Shown: positions 10,834-22,880, numbered from the stretch's first letter. The stretch: DNA of 64,000 nt from Exophiala sp. HKRS030 (GCA_023897205.1 JAHWDD010000002.1:6448001-6512000), one strand, 5' to 3'. The notes: generated from the sequence alone by a model not told the origin. Program-made: numbers and translations.

Positions 10834-13425
10834 TCAGAAGAACTGATCGACATCCACAGCTCCACCCTTCTCCCCTCTGGGCCTTGGTACGTGTCTCCAG
10901 ATCAGGTTTCTGCTGTCATGACGATCCACCGAGGACGCCGGAGAGAGTTTGGATGAGGAAGTCTTCTCCCTCGCTCTGCCATCACCTTTGGCTCTGACCT
11001 TCGCACTTGACTGCGATTTGGAGGTGAGGATGCGCTTCAAAAGCGAAGTATCATCGGAACCAATACTGGCTTTGGCGTGGGTATGCCGATTCCAGCTCCC
11101 ATCACACAATTCTCCATTCATGGCGGTGTCCTGTTCGGTTTCGGATTCAGAATCCCAGTCGGTGTTCTTGCTGGACTTTGTGACAGACTGCTCGAGTGTC
11201 GGATTAGACAGGGAAATCGCTGCTTCGCCTTTCTCTCGGACACCCAAGAGCTCTGCCCAACCTATTAAACCTCCATTAGCATTTCGACCTGGGATGTCTG
11301 GCTCAAGGTGTAATTGCGGACGTTTGAACGACTGCGAAATAGTGAGGCCCGCAGGTTGCTGGACTTGGCGAGCTGAAGGGGTGTGTTGCTCTGTAGGTCG
11401 CGCTTGTCTGGGTCGAAGCTCGCTGCGTGGCGGCGGTGTTAGGGGTAGGTCTGTTTGTGGTAAATGCGACAGAAATTCAGCGGCTTGTATATTTCTCCCG
11501 TCATTGGTTGCGGGAGTCGACTCTTGAGTGTTTGAGAGAGCCAGATCGTGGATATTTGGGTCTTGCGAGAAATAATGCGATTGTAGGCTTGCTTCCAAAA
11601 ACGCATCGCGGGTTTCGCCGAAGCATCCTGGATCAGGGATGTTGTCATTCGAGGTCGTCAAGGTTGTGCCTGCTGTTACAAACGATGATTCTTGTGACGC
11701 CGATGACGTCCTAGTCTCAAACGAAGCAGACAAGGAATTCCGATATGGCAAAGTTTTGATCTGTGAGCGTCGTTTGACGGATTCGCTAATTCCATCTGAC
11801 GAAGTCCTTGCTGTAGACATCAGTTGATTTTGCTGCTCTGTTTTCCACGCAATTCTTTGTGCACGAAGCCTGGCAACGCGCAATGAGTTTGAATACGGAT
11901 TCTTGTGAAAATCATCCATCGCATCCAGGTCCTTCATTTCCTGGATGCAGGGGTCTGAAATGGGAAGGCAGACCGACTGCAAAATACCGTACGGAAGGGT
12001 ATCGTGAGGTACTCTCAATTTCTCCAGCGCTGGAAATCCTCGGTGTTGGATCGAAAGGGCCAGATGCTCGTTCGCCATAAGTAAACTGTGTATGTAAGGA
12101 CTGTCGTGTCCTGTTGACCAATTCGACTTATCATGTCCTCCGTGATGACCATCAATATCCCAATGGAGAAACCTCAACGATTTGGACGCAAGGACTGGTT
12201 GAACAATGATATTCTGATCATGTAGTGTGAGAGACGGCATTTCCTCCTTCTGAACTATTGTCAATTTTATGAGATGTTCCAGACTAGCTAGGATTTTCGA
12301 CAAAGTCAGCAGATTATCGATCCCTTGATGCACCAAGCTGAGCCGTTGTAGGGTGAATGCCCTTGGACTTGCAGCCCAACGAGTCAAGCCTGCTTCGGTC
12401 ACCCCAGAACACTCTTCGAGACGCAGTGATTTTAGTACAGGAAGTGCCTGCAGGGTCGCATCGTAGAAATCGTCGATATCAAAAGAACTGATGCAAAGAT
12501 GTGCCAGACATGGCAAAGAATGTAGGACGTCAATCAATAAGTGATGTTCAATGACTCCGAGACTGCCAGGAGAGCATAGCATCAGAGTTTCCAGGTTGGC
12601 CCAGCGGTCGTGATAGTGCAAGAACTGATAAACTTGCTCGTGATCTAGAATTCCCGGAGGAAGTTGGGTCAGACTTCGTGCATTCACATCGTCGTTTTCT
12701 GCAATAACCCAGATGTGCTGCTTCAATCTCGCCCTCGTGGAAAGAGCGTGCGTCAAGCGGTCAAAGGTATGATTGTAGAAAGGGTAAAAGCCCGTTAGAG
12801 CTTCGAGATTGGGACACTCCATGACCACCGAAGCCAAGATACATAGATAAGCATCGTATTCCGGGTTTGGATCTCCCTCCAAAGAGTAAAGCGGAATATG
12901 AGGATCCGGAACATGAATCGTTTTCACCAAAGCGGCGAGTAATTTTTTCGATCGAAGGGTAGAGCGCAAACGTGTCAGCCTTGCTCCCTTTGAGAGCCTC
13001 CATCTTCGAAGCATACAGTCGTCATCTTGTCCGACAAGCTGGATATCCGAATATAGAAGTCGTTGAGCATATGGATACCATGCTCGGCAAGTCGACTGAA
13101 CCGACGACAAATCTCTCATGTAACAAGTCGTGCATGAGGAAGACCCATGGCCAAGGTGAGAATTCTTTAGCCAATGAAGAACCAGCTCCAATATCGAGGC
13201 CGGTAGTCTTTTCCAGTTGACCGTGGCGCGTGTGATTGGGAAAGCACCACTGGTGAGATATTTCAGTGGCTTCGCTACCGTGGACACAGGTAGTGATTTG
13301 GTTCGAGAAGCTGGCACACCCAGACTGTCTTCGCTGTTGGTCTTGTAATTTCGAAGACTGGGCTGAGAATGGTATAACTCTAGCTGGTTTTCCCTTGACC
13401 ACCCAGAACGCGTGCGTCCAGCCAT
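10834..13425 (-). CDS. F-box domain protein
   Basis: 863 aa, intronless. An F-box lies at about residues 72-125 (WKRLPASILELVLHWL, then RDLSSVQSTCRAWYPYA), the segment that normally docks to Skp1 in SCF ubiquitin ligases. The middle (about 130-500) is leucine-rich and resembles degenerate leucine-rich repeats (LKSLRLEECSGVTEAGL), a usual substrate-recognition layout. The C-terminal 350 residues are Ser/Thr/Pro/Gln-rich and probably disordered, ending in a conserved-looking basic and acidic tail (RPRGEKGG, then VDVDQFF). I chose the ATG at 13425; the frame stays open upstream to 13482 but has no ATG there. It is transcribed divergently from the HET gene at 14416. The SCF role is inferred from the F-box alone. 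Confidence 0.85.
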   Translation of the reverse strand: MAGRTRSGWSRENQLELYHSQPSLRNYKTNSEDSLGVPASRTKSLPVSTVAKPLKYLTSGAFPITRATVNWKRLPASILELVLHWLKNSHLGHGSSSCTTCYMRDLSSVQSTCRAWYPYAQRLLYSDIQLVGQDDDCMLRRWRLSKGARLTRLRSTLRSKKLLAALVKTIHVPDPHIPLYSLEGDPNPEYDAYLCILASVVMECPNLEALTGFYPFYNHTFDRLTHALSTRARLKQHIWVIAENDDVNARSLTQLPPGILDHEQVYQFLHYHDRWANLETLMLCSPGSLGVIEHHLLIDVLHSLPCLAHLCISSFDIDDFYDATLQALPVLKSLRLEECSGVTEAGLTRWAASPRAFTLQRLSLVHQGIDNLLTLSKILASLEHLIKLTIVQKEEMPSLTLHDQNIIVQPVLASKSLRFLHWDIDGHHGGHDKSNWSTGHDSPYIHSLLMANEHLALSIQHRGFPALEKLRVPHDTLPYGILQSVCLPISDPCIQEMKDLDAMDDFHKNPYSNSLRVARLRAQRIAWKTEQQNQLMSTARTSSDGISESVKRRSQIKTLPYRNSLSASFETRTSSASQESSFVTAGTTLTTSNDNIPDPGCFGETRDAFLEASLQSHYFSQDPNIHDLALSNTQESTPATNDGRNIQAAEFLSHLPQTDLPLTPPPRSELRPRQARPTEQHTPSARQVQQPAGLTISQSFKRPQLHLEPDIPGRNANGGLIGWAELLGVREKGEAAISLSNPTLEQSVTKSSKNTDWDSESETEQDTAMNGELCDGSWNRHTHAKASIGSDDTSLLKRILTSKSQSSAKVRAKGDGRAREKTSSSKLSPASSVDRHDSRNLIWRHVPRPRGEKGGAVDVDQFF

Positions 13426-14415
13426 GTCGACGGTCAAATTGCAAACGGTGTCGCGCTCGCGCGAAATGTGGGATGAACACAAGGAATCTACCTGGATCCC
13501 TCGACGAAGCGAAATCTAATTGGCATAGAGTTGACGATAACGAGCGTGCTTTCTGCAAGGAGCTGACCCCGATCACGGTTGCAATTCGTAGGGGAAATGC
13601 CCCTCCACGGAAGATGCTAACATGTGAGAACGAGCATAATGATTCGTGCTCACTGCTCGTAGTCTAGTTAGTTGTAAACTGCTTCCGGAGATCAGAATCT
13701 TGAGAACAGCACGCTACCACTTGCATGGTCTCTCATCGCTTTCGCTTGTGCTGGTGCTGTTCCAAGGTAGACAGAGGTGAGGTGGGGATAAATACAAAAG
13801 CGGGATTGATATGCACTTCAATACCAAGTTTCCACTTGGTTGACCAACTTTGCCGTGTGCCGTCATTAGTTAAAAACTTCACGCCAGCTGCATCGCCAAC
13901 CTTATCGGCTCTGGCAGGTTTATACATAATCTGGTTGTCAGACCCAATCTGGGGTTAAGAACGACATGGCTTTCACTATTTCCTGCAATATGCGGTTGCG
14001 ACTTATTCCTCGTACTGCCTCTCATGTGCCTATAAGTATTGCCGCCCACGGCTCGACTGGCACTCGCACAACACCAAATGATAGCTCGCTCGTCCACAAC
14101 CACTGGTGACAGCAGATAGTCCGCATTGGCCGTCTGGAGGTGCAGTCGGGCTCGCAGAAGGCTGTACCATGGCCTAGTTACCTGATGCAGGGAAAGTTTC
14201 TGCTGAAACTTCTGTGAGAGCGCATCAGAGCGGTGTCGTTTCCTCCCGTTGTAAGCCCTTGCATGTGGCTGTACAGCCTTCAGAGAATCCGCCGTATTGC
14301 AGTGCATGCCCCGCGTGGGCTGGAGGGTAGGCTGCGTACTTTCCAATATATTCTCTCGGCTGTTAGGCTTCGTTCAAGATTGCTTATGATACAGACCTCA
14401 TTAACTTCCCATATC
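13426..14415. promoter_or_regulatory. Divergent promoter region (F-box / HET)
   Basis: 990 bases between two divergently transcribed genes. No coding sequence is supported; any promoter must lie here for both genes. No specific regulatory site was identified. Confidence 0.5.
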
Positions 14416-16675
14416 ATGGTTCTATGCGCTAATTGCAGCAGCTTGGAATTATGCCGGCTCTTCAATGGCTCTGAGGTGGAGCCGCTGGCAGATGTAGAGT
14501 CAACCCAGCGATATTTCTGGCATGATAATGTCTCGTATGGACCATGTTTCAGACATTCTGATGACATCTCTGCGATACAGATTGCAGCTTCTACTGGTTG
14601 TGGTCTATGTACACTGTTGTTCGATGCATATCAATGCAAAAACTTGGATGCAGCACAGGAGGCAATTGATTTTCCGATCATATTGACAAGTGTCCAGCTC
14701 GTCGACGATGAGTTGGATAGTTACCTTTTTCAAGAGCCTCACATAGAGCCTCAGCTGAGGGCCTTCTGGGTGGATGCCGAGCATAAATTCCGCAAGCTTT
14801 GTGATCTTGACATTAGCATCGATGCAAGTATGTCTGGTTTTTCTCAAAAGGCCCGCATCCTCTGCTAACATGATATCAAAAGCGTCGAGTGTCGGTCTTA
14901 CCAACCTCCCCTTCAAACCATTGAGCAAAGTACATCCTCATGCCAACGATCCTGGCTGTGTGGCACTAGCCCGCAAGTGGCTTGCATCTTGTCTGAAAAA
15001 GCATGCGTGTCCTGCTCCCAACTTCAGAGGTGCGGACTTGTTGACACGCTTCCTCCATGTTGGGGACCAAAGAAGAAATCCACGTCTCGTGGAGTTTCCA
15101 TCAGGAACATCACTGCAGCCATGGGTTGCATTGAGCTATCGGTGGGGAAGGAGTGAGCCTCTGTGGAAGTTGAAGACAGAAACGGCAGAAGCCCTGAAAG
15201 CTGGTATTGACATCTGGACCCTGGATGCAACAATTCGGGATGTTCTCATCATGACCAGGGCATTAGGTATTGAATACCTATGGGTTGATGCACTGTGCAT
15301 TTTCCAAGACCAGGAGTTGGATTGGTCGGAACAATCTTCGCGGATGAGCTTCATCTACGGGAATTCGACGTTGACTATCGTCAGTGTGGACACAGACGCC
15401 GTCTCTGAGAGTTTGCTTAAGCCGCGAAAATCGCGCTCCGTTGCCATTCCTTGGGTATCGGGCTTGAGTAGGGGTGACAGTCAAGAAAGTCAAGCACCGC
15501 CGCAGATTAACGTCTCGCATGAATGGCCCGAACACCACGACGAGTTGACTGGACCATGGTCTGCACGAGCATGGACTCTGCAAGAAGGGCTTCTGCCCAA
15601 TCGAATCTTGCTCTATTCTGCACATCAGATCGCTTGGAAATGTTGCAGGGTGGTTGAGTACGAGCAAGGCCTCCATCACGAGCCCTTGAGCGAGTTCAGC
15701 TTGAGCATTGCGGCAGAATCTGGTGGAAGACGTTTCTGGACTTTCGACCTTTTCAGCAAATTCAAACTCCTGCCGAGGTACCTGTTGAGTCCAGAATGCC
15801 GTACAGATCACGACAAATACCGTATATGGTACGACATTCTTGAAGACTACTCTAGTCGTGAGGTGACTCGCCGGCGGGATCGACTCGTTGCGATTTCTGG
15901 CATAGCTAGAATGTACGGAATGCACCTTCCTGGCGACAGATATCTGGCAGGTCTCTGGGAGTCAGATATAATTGCAGGTTTATTGTGGCACGCTGACGGC
16001 TGGAAGCTCTTTGGCAGTAAACTCGGAGAAACCATCGACGTCGAGGTCAATGCTCCCTCATGGAGCTGGGCTAATGCCCCTTCCGGCTATAGGGTGCGAA
16101 ATGGCTGGGTGAACACAAGTCTTCGGCCATTGGCAAGCTTGAAAGACGTCAGCTTTGACCTGATGGAACCAAACAATCCTTTCGGCAGTGTCTCACACGC
16201 CAGACTCACCATATGTGCACCAGTGTATCGGTTTTCTCGACTTTATCATCCTGCATGGCGTTCGCCAGAGAGTGGCCTTTCTGCTTTCGAGCGCCATCTT
16301 TCTCGTGTCATTGAGTTCGACTACGGTGAAAGGGCCAACGAATTCTCCCATCAAGGCTGCTATACCGCGTTGTTGATGGCGCAAGAATTGCACTCCCTCG
16401 ATCACCGTGTCGATGCCCTTATTCTCCAGAAATCGACTTCACAACGTGCCGGCAGCGGCCTAGTTCTTGAACGCCTGGCTGTCTTGAAGTTGAGTTATTA
16501 CAGCAGATCGTTGGTTTCTTTAACATCTCAAAGGCTCCAATGGGTCGATAAATCTTTGCAGTATCGCCTAAACCCTGGACGTGGGCCTCGACGGATAAAG
16601 CGCGTGCTCTGCGAAGACTTCTTCCACGAGTACAACGAGAGCCAATGGCCCTGTGAGTATGTCACGATTGTTTGA
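14416..16675 (+). CDS. HET-domain protein, intact
   Basis: Two exons, 14416-14827 and 14883-16675, with a phase-1 55-nt intron (GTATGT, branch TGCTAAC, AAG), giving 734 aa. The N-terminus has a Cys-rich start (CANCSSLELC, then CGLCTLLFDA) common in HET proteins. The HET domain runs from about residue 218: WVALSYRWG, YLWVDALCIFQD (about 269), and WSARAWTLQEGLLPNR (about 365). The C-terminal half (SWSWANAP) also fits the family. These proteins act in vegetative incompatibility and other self/non-self responses, but most genomic copies have no assigned function. No frame damage is seen, unlike the HET gene at 5559-8137. Confidence 0.9.
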
Positions 16676-16986
16676 TCATCGCTTGTATAAGAGGAAGAAG
16701 TTGAAACGTAGAGAGTAAGTACAACGGGCCTAAATCTGGGGAATGCAGGATGCGGTACGTGGCAAGTCTGGCCACTCGATAACAACCTCGGTCTCGATCC
16801 ATCTTTACTTACGCCTCACATATTCACACGAGAGCACAATTACATCAGTGAGACTGCCCAGTATGCACCATTATTCTATCTAGGTGTAGGATTACCATGC
16901 TGAAATGCTATAGAAATACATATTGTACTGGTCGGAGCAACACTTTGTGGGGTTTTGGTCTGGGACAGTCGGGAAAAGAGGCAAGA
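16676..16986. other. Convergent intergenic region (HET / RPT5)
   Basis: The 3' flanks of both genes; nothing else recognised. The true 3' end of RPT5 lies further into this area than a simple open-frame reading suggests, because of its tiny last exon. Confidence 0.5.
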
Positions 16987-18618
16987 CTAGGCGTAGAAGT
17001 TGACCCTATAGGACAGTTAGAATTGAATAGGTCAAACACAACAAGGAGGAAAACTTACGTGTCCTTCTTCTTCGCCTGCACCTCAGCGATGGCGTCCACA
17101 TAGTGCTCGTGGGTGATCTTCGAGAAACCCTTTCGAAGAGCAATCATGCCTGGAGATTATGCTGTTAGTCATCAAATCAAAAGGTAGACCTGCGTATGTA
17201 AACTCACCTGCTTCTACGCAGACAGCCTTGAGCATGGCACCACCGAACTCATCGGTACTTCTCGCCAATTCGTTCCAATTGATATTGCCTTCTTCGATGG
17301 CCATTTTTCTGGAGTGGATTCGCAAAATCTGTGCACGAGATTCTTCATTGGGCAGGGGGAATTCAATCTTCCTGTCGAGACGACCTGATCGGAGCAATGC
17401 AGGGTCGAGGACGTCTACTCTGTTGGTTGCCGCCAGCACCTTGATTCTCTCGTCCGAGGCAAAGCCGTCAAGCTGATTGAGTAACTCCAACATGGTTCGT
17501 TGGACTTCTCGATCGCCACTCTTCTCTGAGTCAAATCGCTTGGTACCGACGGCATCAAGTTCATCAATGAAGATGATTGATGGGGCCTTCTCTTTTGCGA
17601 GGGCGAAACAATCTCGTACAAGCTTGGCTCCATCGCCGATGAACATCTGGACGAGCTGAGGACCGGCGAGTTTGAGGAAGGTGGCGTTTGTTTGTGCCGC
17701 GCAAGCCCGGGCTAGAAGCGTTTTGCCGGTACCGGGAGGACCGTACATCAAAGCACCTGCGAGGTCGTCAGTAAACATGTGCAAGAAGCTAGTGGGTCAT
17801 GCGTACCTTTCGGAGCCTTGATACCGAGCTTCTTGAATCGTTCAGCCTCTTTCATGGGCCACACGACAGCCTCGACCAACTCCTCAATCTGCTTGTCCAG
17901 GCCTCCGACATCGTTATAACTCTCCGTAGGCTTCTCGTCAACCTCCATGGCCTTCACTCTTGAGTCATACTCAGCAGGCAAGGTGTCAAGAACAAGGTAG
18001 GAGTCCTTGTTCACGCCGATCAAATCAGCAGGTTTGAGCTTTTCATGATCCACCAGACCGATAAGTGGCAGGAAGATGGTCTGTCTTGTGCTGGTCTTGA
18101 TGACGGCTGACTTGCCCACCCGGGTGGCGTCGAGGTCTATATTAGCGCCTTCCTCTGCGGCTTCAGCTTCAACATCCAAATCAAGAAGTTCAACGACATT
18201 GCCGACAAGGTAGGGTAATTGCCTGAGAAATGTTCCATTAGCCACCGAGTTATCCTATCAACTCATCCCTTCCGTAGACGAGAACTAACCGATTGTTTTC
18301 AATCTTATCCAAATTATCCTTGATCTTCTCTTTCATCGTCGCCTCCTCATGTCTGAGACGTTGGAACTCGCTCTTGAGGATCTTCATCTCATTTTCCAGT
18401 AACCTCCTACGGTTGATGATGTCTCTGGTGCTTGACTGCAGGATATCTGGGTCCAGGAGGTCGTCATCTTCATCTTTCTTCTCCGGCTCTGCATCTTTCA
18501 TATCTGCATCTTTGGAATCTCCCTGACCCGAAGGTTGCTTCTTGTTGTTATTATTATCATCTTTCTTCTGTTCTTTCTCGTCGCGTTCAAGATCATCGAG
18601 ATCTTCTAATGTTGACAT
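16987..18618 (-). CDS. RPT5: 26S proteasome regulatory ATPase Rpt5 (subunit 6A)
   Basis: One of six AAA ATPases in the proteasome base; it unfolds substrates and opens the 20S gate. Five exons (minus strand): 18618-18290, 18222-17807, 17756-17208, 17149-17059, 17005-16987, giving 467 aa. Introns are 67, 50, 58 and 53 nt, all GT-AG. An acidic, Asn/Lys-rich N-terminus and coiled coil (about 50-110) are followed by an OB region, then the AAA domain: Walker A GPPGTGKT (254-261), Walker [11 protein letters not shown] (309-318) and the second region of homology [18 protein letters not shown]. The last exon is 19 nt and encodes VNFYA plus stop, which carries the HbYX tail that inserts into the 20S alpha ring. 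Without the last splice the frame stops after KKKDT. All exon phases agree. Confidence 0.97.
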
Positions 18619-19735
18619 GATTGGTAAGTGGTTCCAGTTGGAATCTAGGACTTGGGGAATCGGGGTTTAACGTGTAAAAGTGATTGCTATTCTCTTTGGA
18701 AGTCTTTGAGTGCCCGGCAAGGGTCAAAGATACGGATTTGATCGAATTCGTTGTGTCAGTATATGGCGGTTTGTTTGAGAGGTTCCGATGATGGTGCAGC
18801 CAACACGCTGCGGCGAACATGAAGGATGTCCTGTGCCAAAGTCTTGGCACCCTTACCGCGCAACGCAATGCAGCCTGCGTGACCCTGTTGGCTGTGCCCA
18901 TCATAAACCGACGGACGAATGACAACCATCTCCTTTTTTCAGATTACTATTACATTCCACAATGATGACGGGTTAGTAGCGTATGTTTCGTCGAGATTCA
19001 CAATTTCAGTAGATGATTTTCTCATCGTTAGAGGTACAATCTCCTCAAACGGAAACGGTAAAGAAAGGTTAATTGTTGGTATAGTCTTTTGTCTTGTAAT
19101 TGGTTCTAGCTAGAGAGAGACAGAGCCCAAGTATGCAGCTATCGCTAGTTCTATCAGGGGTATAGGTATCCCGTCCGAATCATTAACCTCATCCAGTCAC
19201 CTCTCAATCGAATGAGTGTAAGCCACGCCTTCCGCCTTTGCCATCTGCATGGCCAATGCAAAGTCCTCAACAGTGAAAAGATTCAAACACAGCGTAAACA
19301 ACAAAACAAATCTGGTGAAAATCCGTCCCGGGGTTCCGTGATAGCCTCGACTCCGACTGAATAAAATTTTCAAAGCCGCAAACTTTTTTGGCACTTTTCC
19401 TCCTGTGAACGCTCCTAGTACCGTCCGGGCCGTCATGAATATGTAGTAAAAAGAATATCCTCTATCGTTGAAAAAAAGCGTTCTCGCTGTGTAAATGCTC
19501 AAAAGCCCAAGACTGCAAAGGTGCACATCATAAAAAGTCGTTAAAAATAAGACCGCAATTAGAGAAAATCCGAGTGATGTTCATGTGTCGACAACCGAGT
19601 GGATCTGGAGCCAGATTTGACTTTCGGTGAGACCACACACAAAATGGTCTACAATGAGAAGAACGTGATCGTGAAAGACAACGCCGTTAGAACTTTTTCT
19701 TGGCCGATTGCAAGTGGCTGGACCGCTGTAGAATC
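18619..19735. other. Intergenic region (RPT5 promoter side / cyclin 3' side)
   Basis: The right part of the cyclin 3' flank and the RPT5 upstream region. Short open frames exist on both strands (for example around 19200-19520) but show no domain or codon pattern that I can support. No tRNA-like structure was recognised. Confidence 0.5.
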
Positions 19736-21148
19736 TCAACCAACAACAGTTTGCATAGGATAGCCAGAGTGGCTAAAGTAATAATCCTGTTTGGCATGGA
19801 CAGAACAATTACAGTTCGGTCCATGAGTCATCCAGGAGGTCGGGGTAAGACTGTTTGGATAATTGTAGCCGGGATTGTACGTGGGGACGTGGTTGCGTTG
19901 TGCCTGGTATGCCGAACCATTGCTTGACTGAAATGACTGCCGTCCATACACAGACCCGGAAGAGTTCAGAGACCACGAAGGTAGGTAATAGTCAGGCGTC
20001 GATGGGCCACTGTGAGGTGCAGATGGAGGTGAGTACTCCGAAATGTATGGTCGGACCCAGCGGGTATCATACTGAGATCCCTGTTGATACTGGGGAGGAA
20101 TGGGACCTTCAGGGGACATCATCAAGGGTTGATGATGTACCGAGTGGCTTCGACGAATGTTGGTTTCGATGGGAGCCAACTTTTGCAGTTCTTTGACCTT
20201 TGCCAGTTGTGCCTTCTCTTCATAGGCGTGCCAATGCTCAATCCACATGAAGAATCCTTCTTCTTCGTCATACATCATACCATGGATTTCCCAATCGAAA
20301 TCGGTAAGCCATTGCAGTTCCATTGTGTTGAGCTCCTGGACAGAGATGCTGCTCACTTCAGCCCACGATCGATTCTGGAACGTGTTGTCATCAAGAAATT
20401 TGCTTCCGAGCAGAAGTGCAGTGGTAAGCATTCTGTAGACGGTACCAGATGAGGAAGTTGTTTGACCACGCTCGTTAAGGTGCTTCATTCTGGAAGCTAA
20501 ATAGAACAATCCAAGCATAATAGTGGAGCTTGGAAGACGAGTTGATGAAAGGATTTGGGAAACATATTTGCGAAACTGTGGTGTCGGTACAATCTCTGGT
20601 GATACACTAATGGCTAGTTAGAATTGTCAATCGGGAAAGAGAAATGACTAGACTTACAGCTTCTGAGACATCTCAGCAACGAAGCTAGACATCAAGTCCA
20701 TATCGTAATCCAGGTGTTGGGCGACTCCGCCGGTAGGTTTCTCTTCCTTCTGCTTAGCTTCCATCTGTTGTGCGGCAAACTGTGTGGAAAAGTCCATGGG
20801 GTCGTTGACGCGAATTGGTGGAAGAATGGGAGCAGCGACAGGAGCAAACTGATACTGAGCAGTGGTGGGATATGGCTGCGAGTATGGATACTCCTGGGAA
20901 ATTCGTCCATGCCCATATCTTGATGGATGAGCGGTCAAAGGTTGCTGAGTCGAATAAGCCGATGACTGGTGGTATGAATCGTTGTATTCCCTCGTTGACA
21001 AGGATCGTCGAGGGTGATATGTTTGTGAAGCATAATACCCTTGATCCGACACAGCACTCATCGGAGTGAGGTATGGTGCATAGTCAGGAGGCGTGGGAGG
21101 AAGTCTAGAGTGTTGGCCGTTGGGGCCCCAACTGTGGTAGGAAGGCAT
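19736..21148 (-). CDS. Pho85-type cyclin (Clg1/PCL-like) with disordered flanks
   Basis: Two exons, 21148-20658 and 20606-19736, separated by a phase-2 51-nt intron (GTAAGT; acceptor TTAG), giving 453 aa. The N-terminal 160 residues are Tyr/Ser/Pro/Gln-rich and start MPSYHSWGP. A cyclin box follows from about residue 163: VSPEIVPTPQFRKYVSQIL, IMLGLFYLASRMKHL, YRMLTTALLLGSKFLDDNTF and ELNTMELQWLTDFDW, the last typical of the Pho80/PCL family. The C-terminus is again low complexity and ends with a Cys/His-containing segment (HGPNCNCSVHAK). Such cyclins activate the Pho85 kinase in nutrient and morphogenesis control. The frame stays open 19 codons upstream of the chosen ATG, but a splice acceptor-like site there marks probable leader. 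A very long upstream gap precedes it. Confidence 0.88.
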
Positions 21149-21190
21149 GTTTGACGAAGAGGGAGCAGAGCAGACAGCACACAGCTCTGA

Positions 21191-21242
21191 CTGTGTTAGT
21201 CGCACAACCCGTCGTGGTCAAGAGATTTCAAGGCTAGCTTAC
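21191..21242 (-). other. Probable 5' UTR intron of the cyclin gene
   Basis: Minus strand: donor GGTAAGC, a GACTAAC-like branch site, acceptor CACAG, 52 nt, the size of the coding introns here. It lies 43 bases before the cyclin ATG, so splicing would join non-coding leader. Confidence 0.5.
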
Positions 21243-22363
21243 CTCTGCTTCCGCTAGAAGCGGCTCAGGCCAAAGGCTCTGAAGCCGAGAGAGTAGCTGA
21301 TGCACAGATGATGCTCACTGTTGAAGCATAAGGTTATGTTTGTGGTGCTGCCAGAACACAAGGGTTGGACAGTGGTGATATTTGAACAGAAGAGTGACGC
21401 TCGGAAAGGATCGTGGGATGACAAAAGCGCTCTGAAGATGCAGCCAGAGATGCTTAGAATGTACAGATAGAACGTGTAGTTGATTGATCGCGGATCGCTG
21501 GAGAAAACGATGATTCCAAGACGAGGCTTAGTGAAAAGCTCGTCAGATGAAGGACAGATGGTGATTTGGTGATATGACGGTAGGGTATCAGAATACCGTT
21601 GTCGGATGGGAGCCTGCAGACGGGTGAGTTAGGATGATATGTTGCAGATATTTCAGAGATAAAGAATGTTGCGGCCACGGAGACGGTTGCGTGTTTGGAG
21701 GGTGCAATCGGCAAGGACTTGTTAGGCGGAAGGAAACATACCAAATGGTGTCACCTCAACGCGCACCGACTCTTGAGAGGCAAGAAACAACGTATGTATG
21801 CGTGTTTGCTCTGGTCGGATGACTGGTAGCGGACAGAGGTGTTGTGTGGTGATGGGAGTTTCAAGCCGAGAACGTCCAACAGGCTGTCAAGAGGCGTTGA
21901 AGATGGTGAGAATGGCAGACGGATATGGCAACTCAGCCACCAGCAACTTGGCCAAGAGGTCGGTCGATGGGTGCAACAATAATAATGGTGCAGCACGCAG
22001 GGCTCGAAGGGCTCGACGTTGCTCGTGACGCGCTAGATGGCGTGGACTCTTGAAATAAATCTGAAACCAAATTGGCCACGGTCGGTGCCTGGGCGACGGA
22101 GGAGGTGAGGACGGAGGATGTAATGTTATGGCGAAGCAAGACCAACTGGGTAGCCTGGCGACGATAGTGCGGTGGGAAATTGTGGCAATCAACGCTGACC
22201 GCAAGGAGTCGTCACTCGAGAGGGTTGGGTGGCAGATGTGGGTTCGGGTCCGAAATTACCACCTGGAGGCTAGGTGCAGAATCCTGCTAAGGTGCCCAGA
22301 ATGGTGGCTGGGGCTTACACCACGCAAGACCGACCACAAGGTAGATATGAGGCGAATGATGAT

Positions 22364-22505
22364 AGATTGAGGGTGGATGAGAAAGAGAGAATGAGGAAAA
22401 GAGTATAGAGAGAGGAGAGGAGTGTGAGGTGAAGTGAGGGTTAGGGTAGGTTGGGATAGGATGAAAAGGCGGGAGAGGATAAAAGAGGTTGAAAAGGAAG
22501 GAGGC
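22364..22505 (-). promoter_or_regulatory. Pyrimidine-rich tract (minus sense) upstream of cyclin
   Basis: The plus strand is almost pure purine with G/A runs; on the sense strand of the cyclin it is a CT-rich tract. In filamentous fungi, CT-rich tracts often sit just upstream of transcription starts, so this may mark the cyclin promoter and imply a leader of about 1.2 kb. This is inference. Confidence 0.4.
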
Positions 22506-22800
22506 AATAATGAGTTTGTGAAAAGTCGGGTTGAGTAAGACTGTCTTAGCAGCCAAAAAGAAGGATGCAGGTTAGAGGTTGCAGGTGCACGCAGGTGCAG
22601 GTGCAGGTGGCATGGCAGTAGGGGTGGAGGGCGTTGGAGGGCGTAGTGGGCGTAGTGGAGGTGATGGTCATGGACTCATGGTGATGGTGGTGATGATGAT
22701 GGTGGTGGTGGTTTTGGGTTGGAAAGCAACGTGTGCCACCAACTTGGGACTGGGGCAGCACGACCAGCCAGAGGAGAGAGAACGAGTAGGAGGGACGGGG

Positions 22801-22853
22801 GGGATTAGGGATTAGGGATTGGGGACTAGGGCACTAGGGACTAGGCTTAGGGA
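22801..22853 (+). repeat. Short telomere-like GGGATTA repeats
   Basis: Three near-perfect GGGATTA units are followed by degenerate GGGACTA copies. The unit contains TTAGGG, the common fungal telomere hexamer, but as a 7-mer and only for about 50 bases. Confidence 0.5.
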
Positions 22854-22880
22854 TGACTCGTAGACTAAGGGAGTCGGGAC

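Noticed and set aside
22801..22853. Interstitial telomere or chromosome-end scar
   Set aside because: The repeats are 7-mers, few and quickly degenerate; housekeeping genes lie on both sides.
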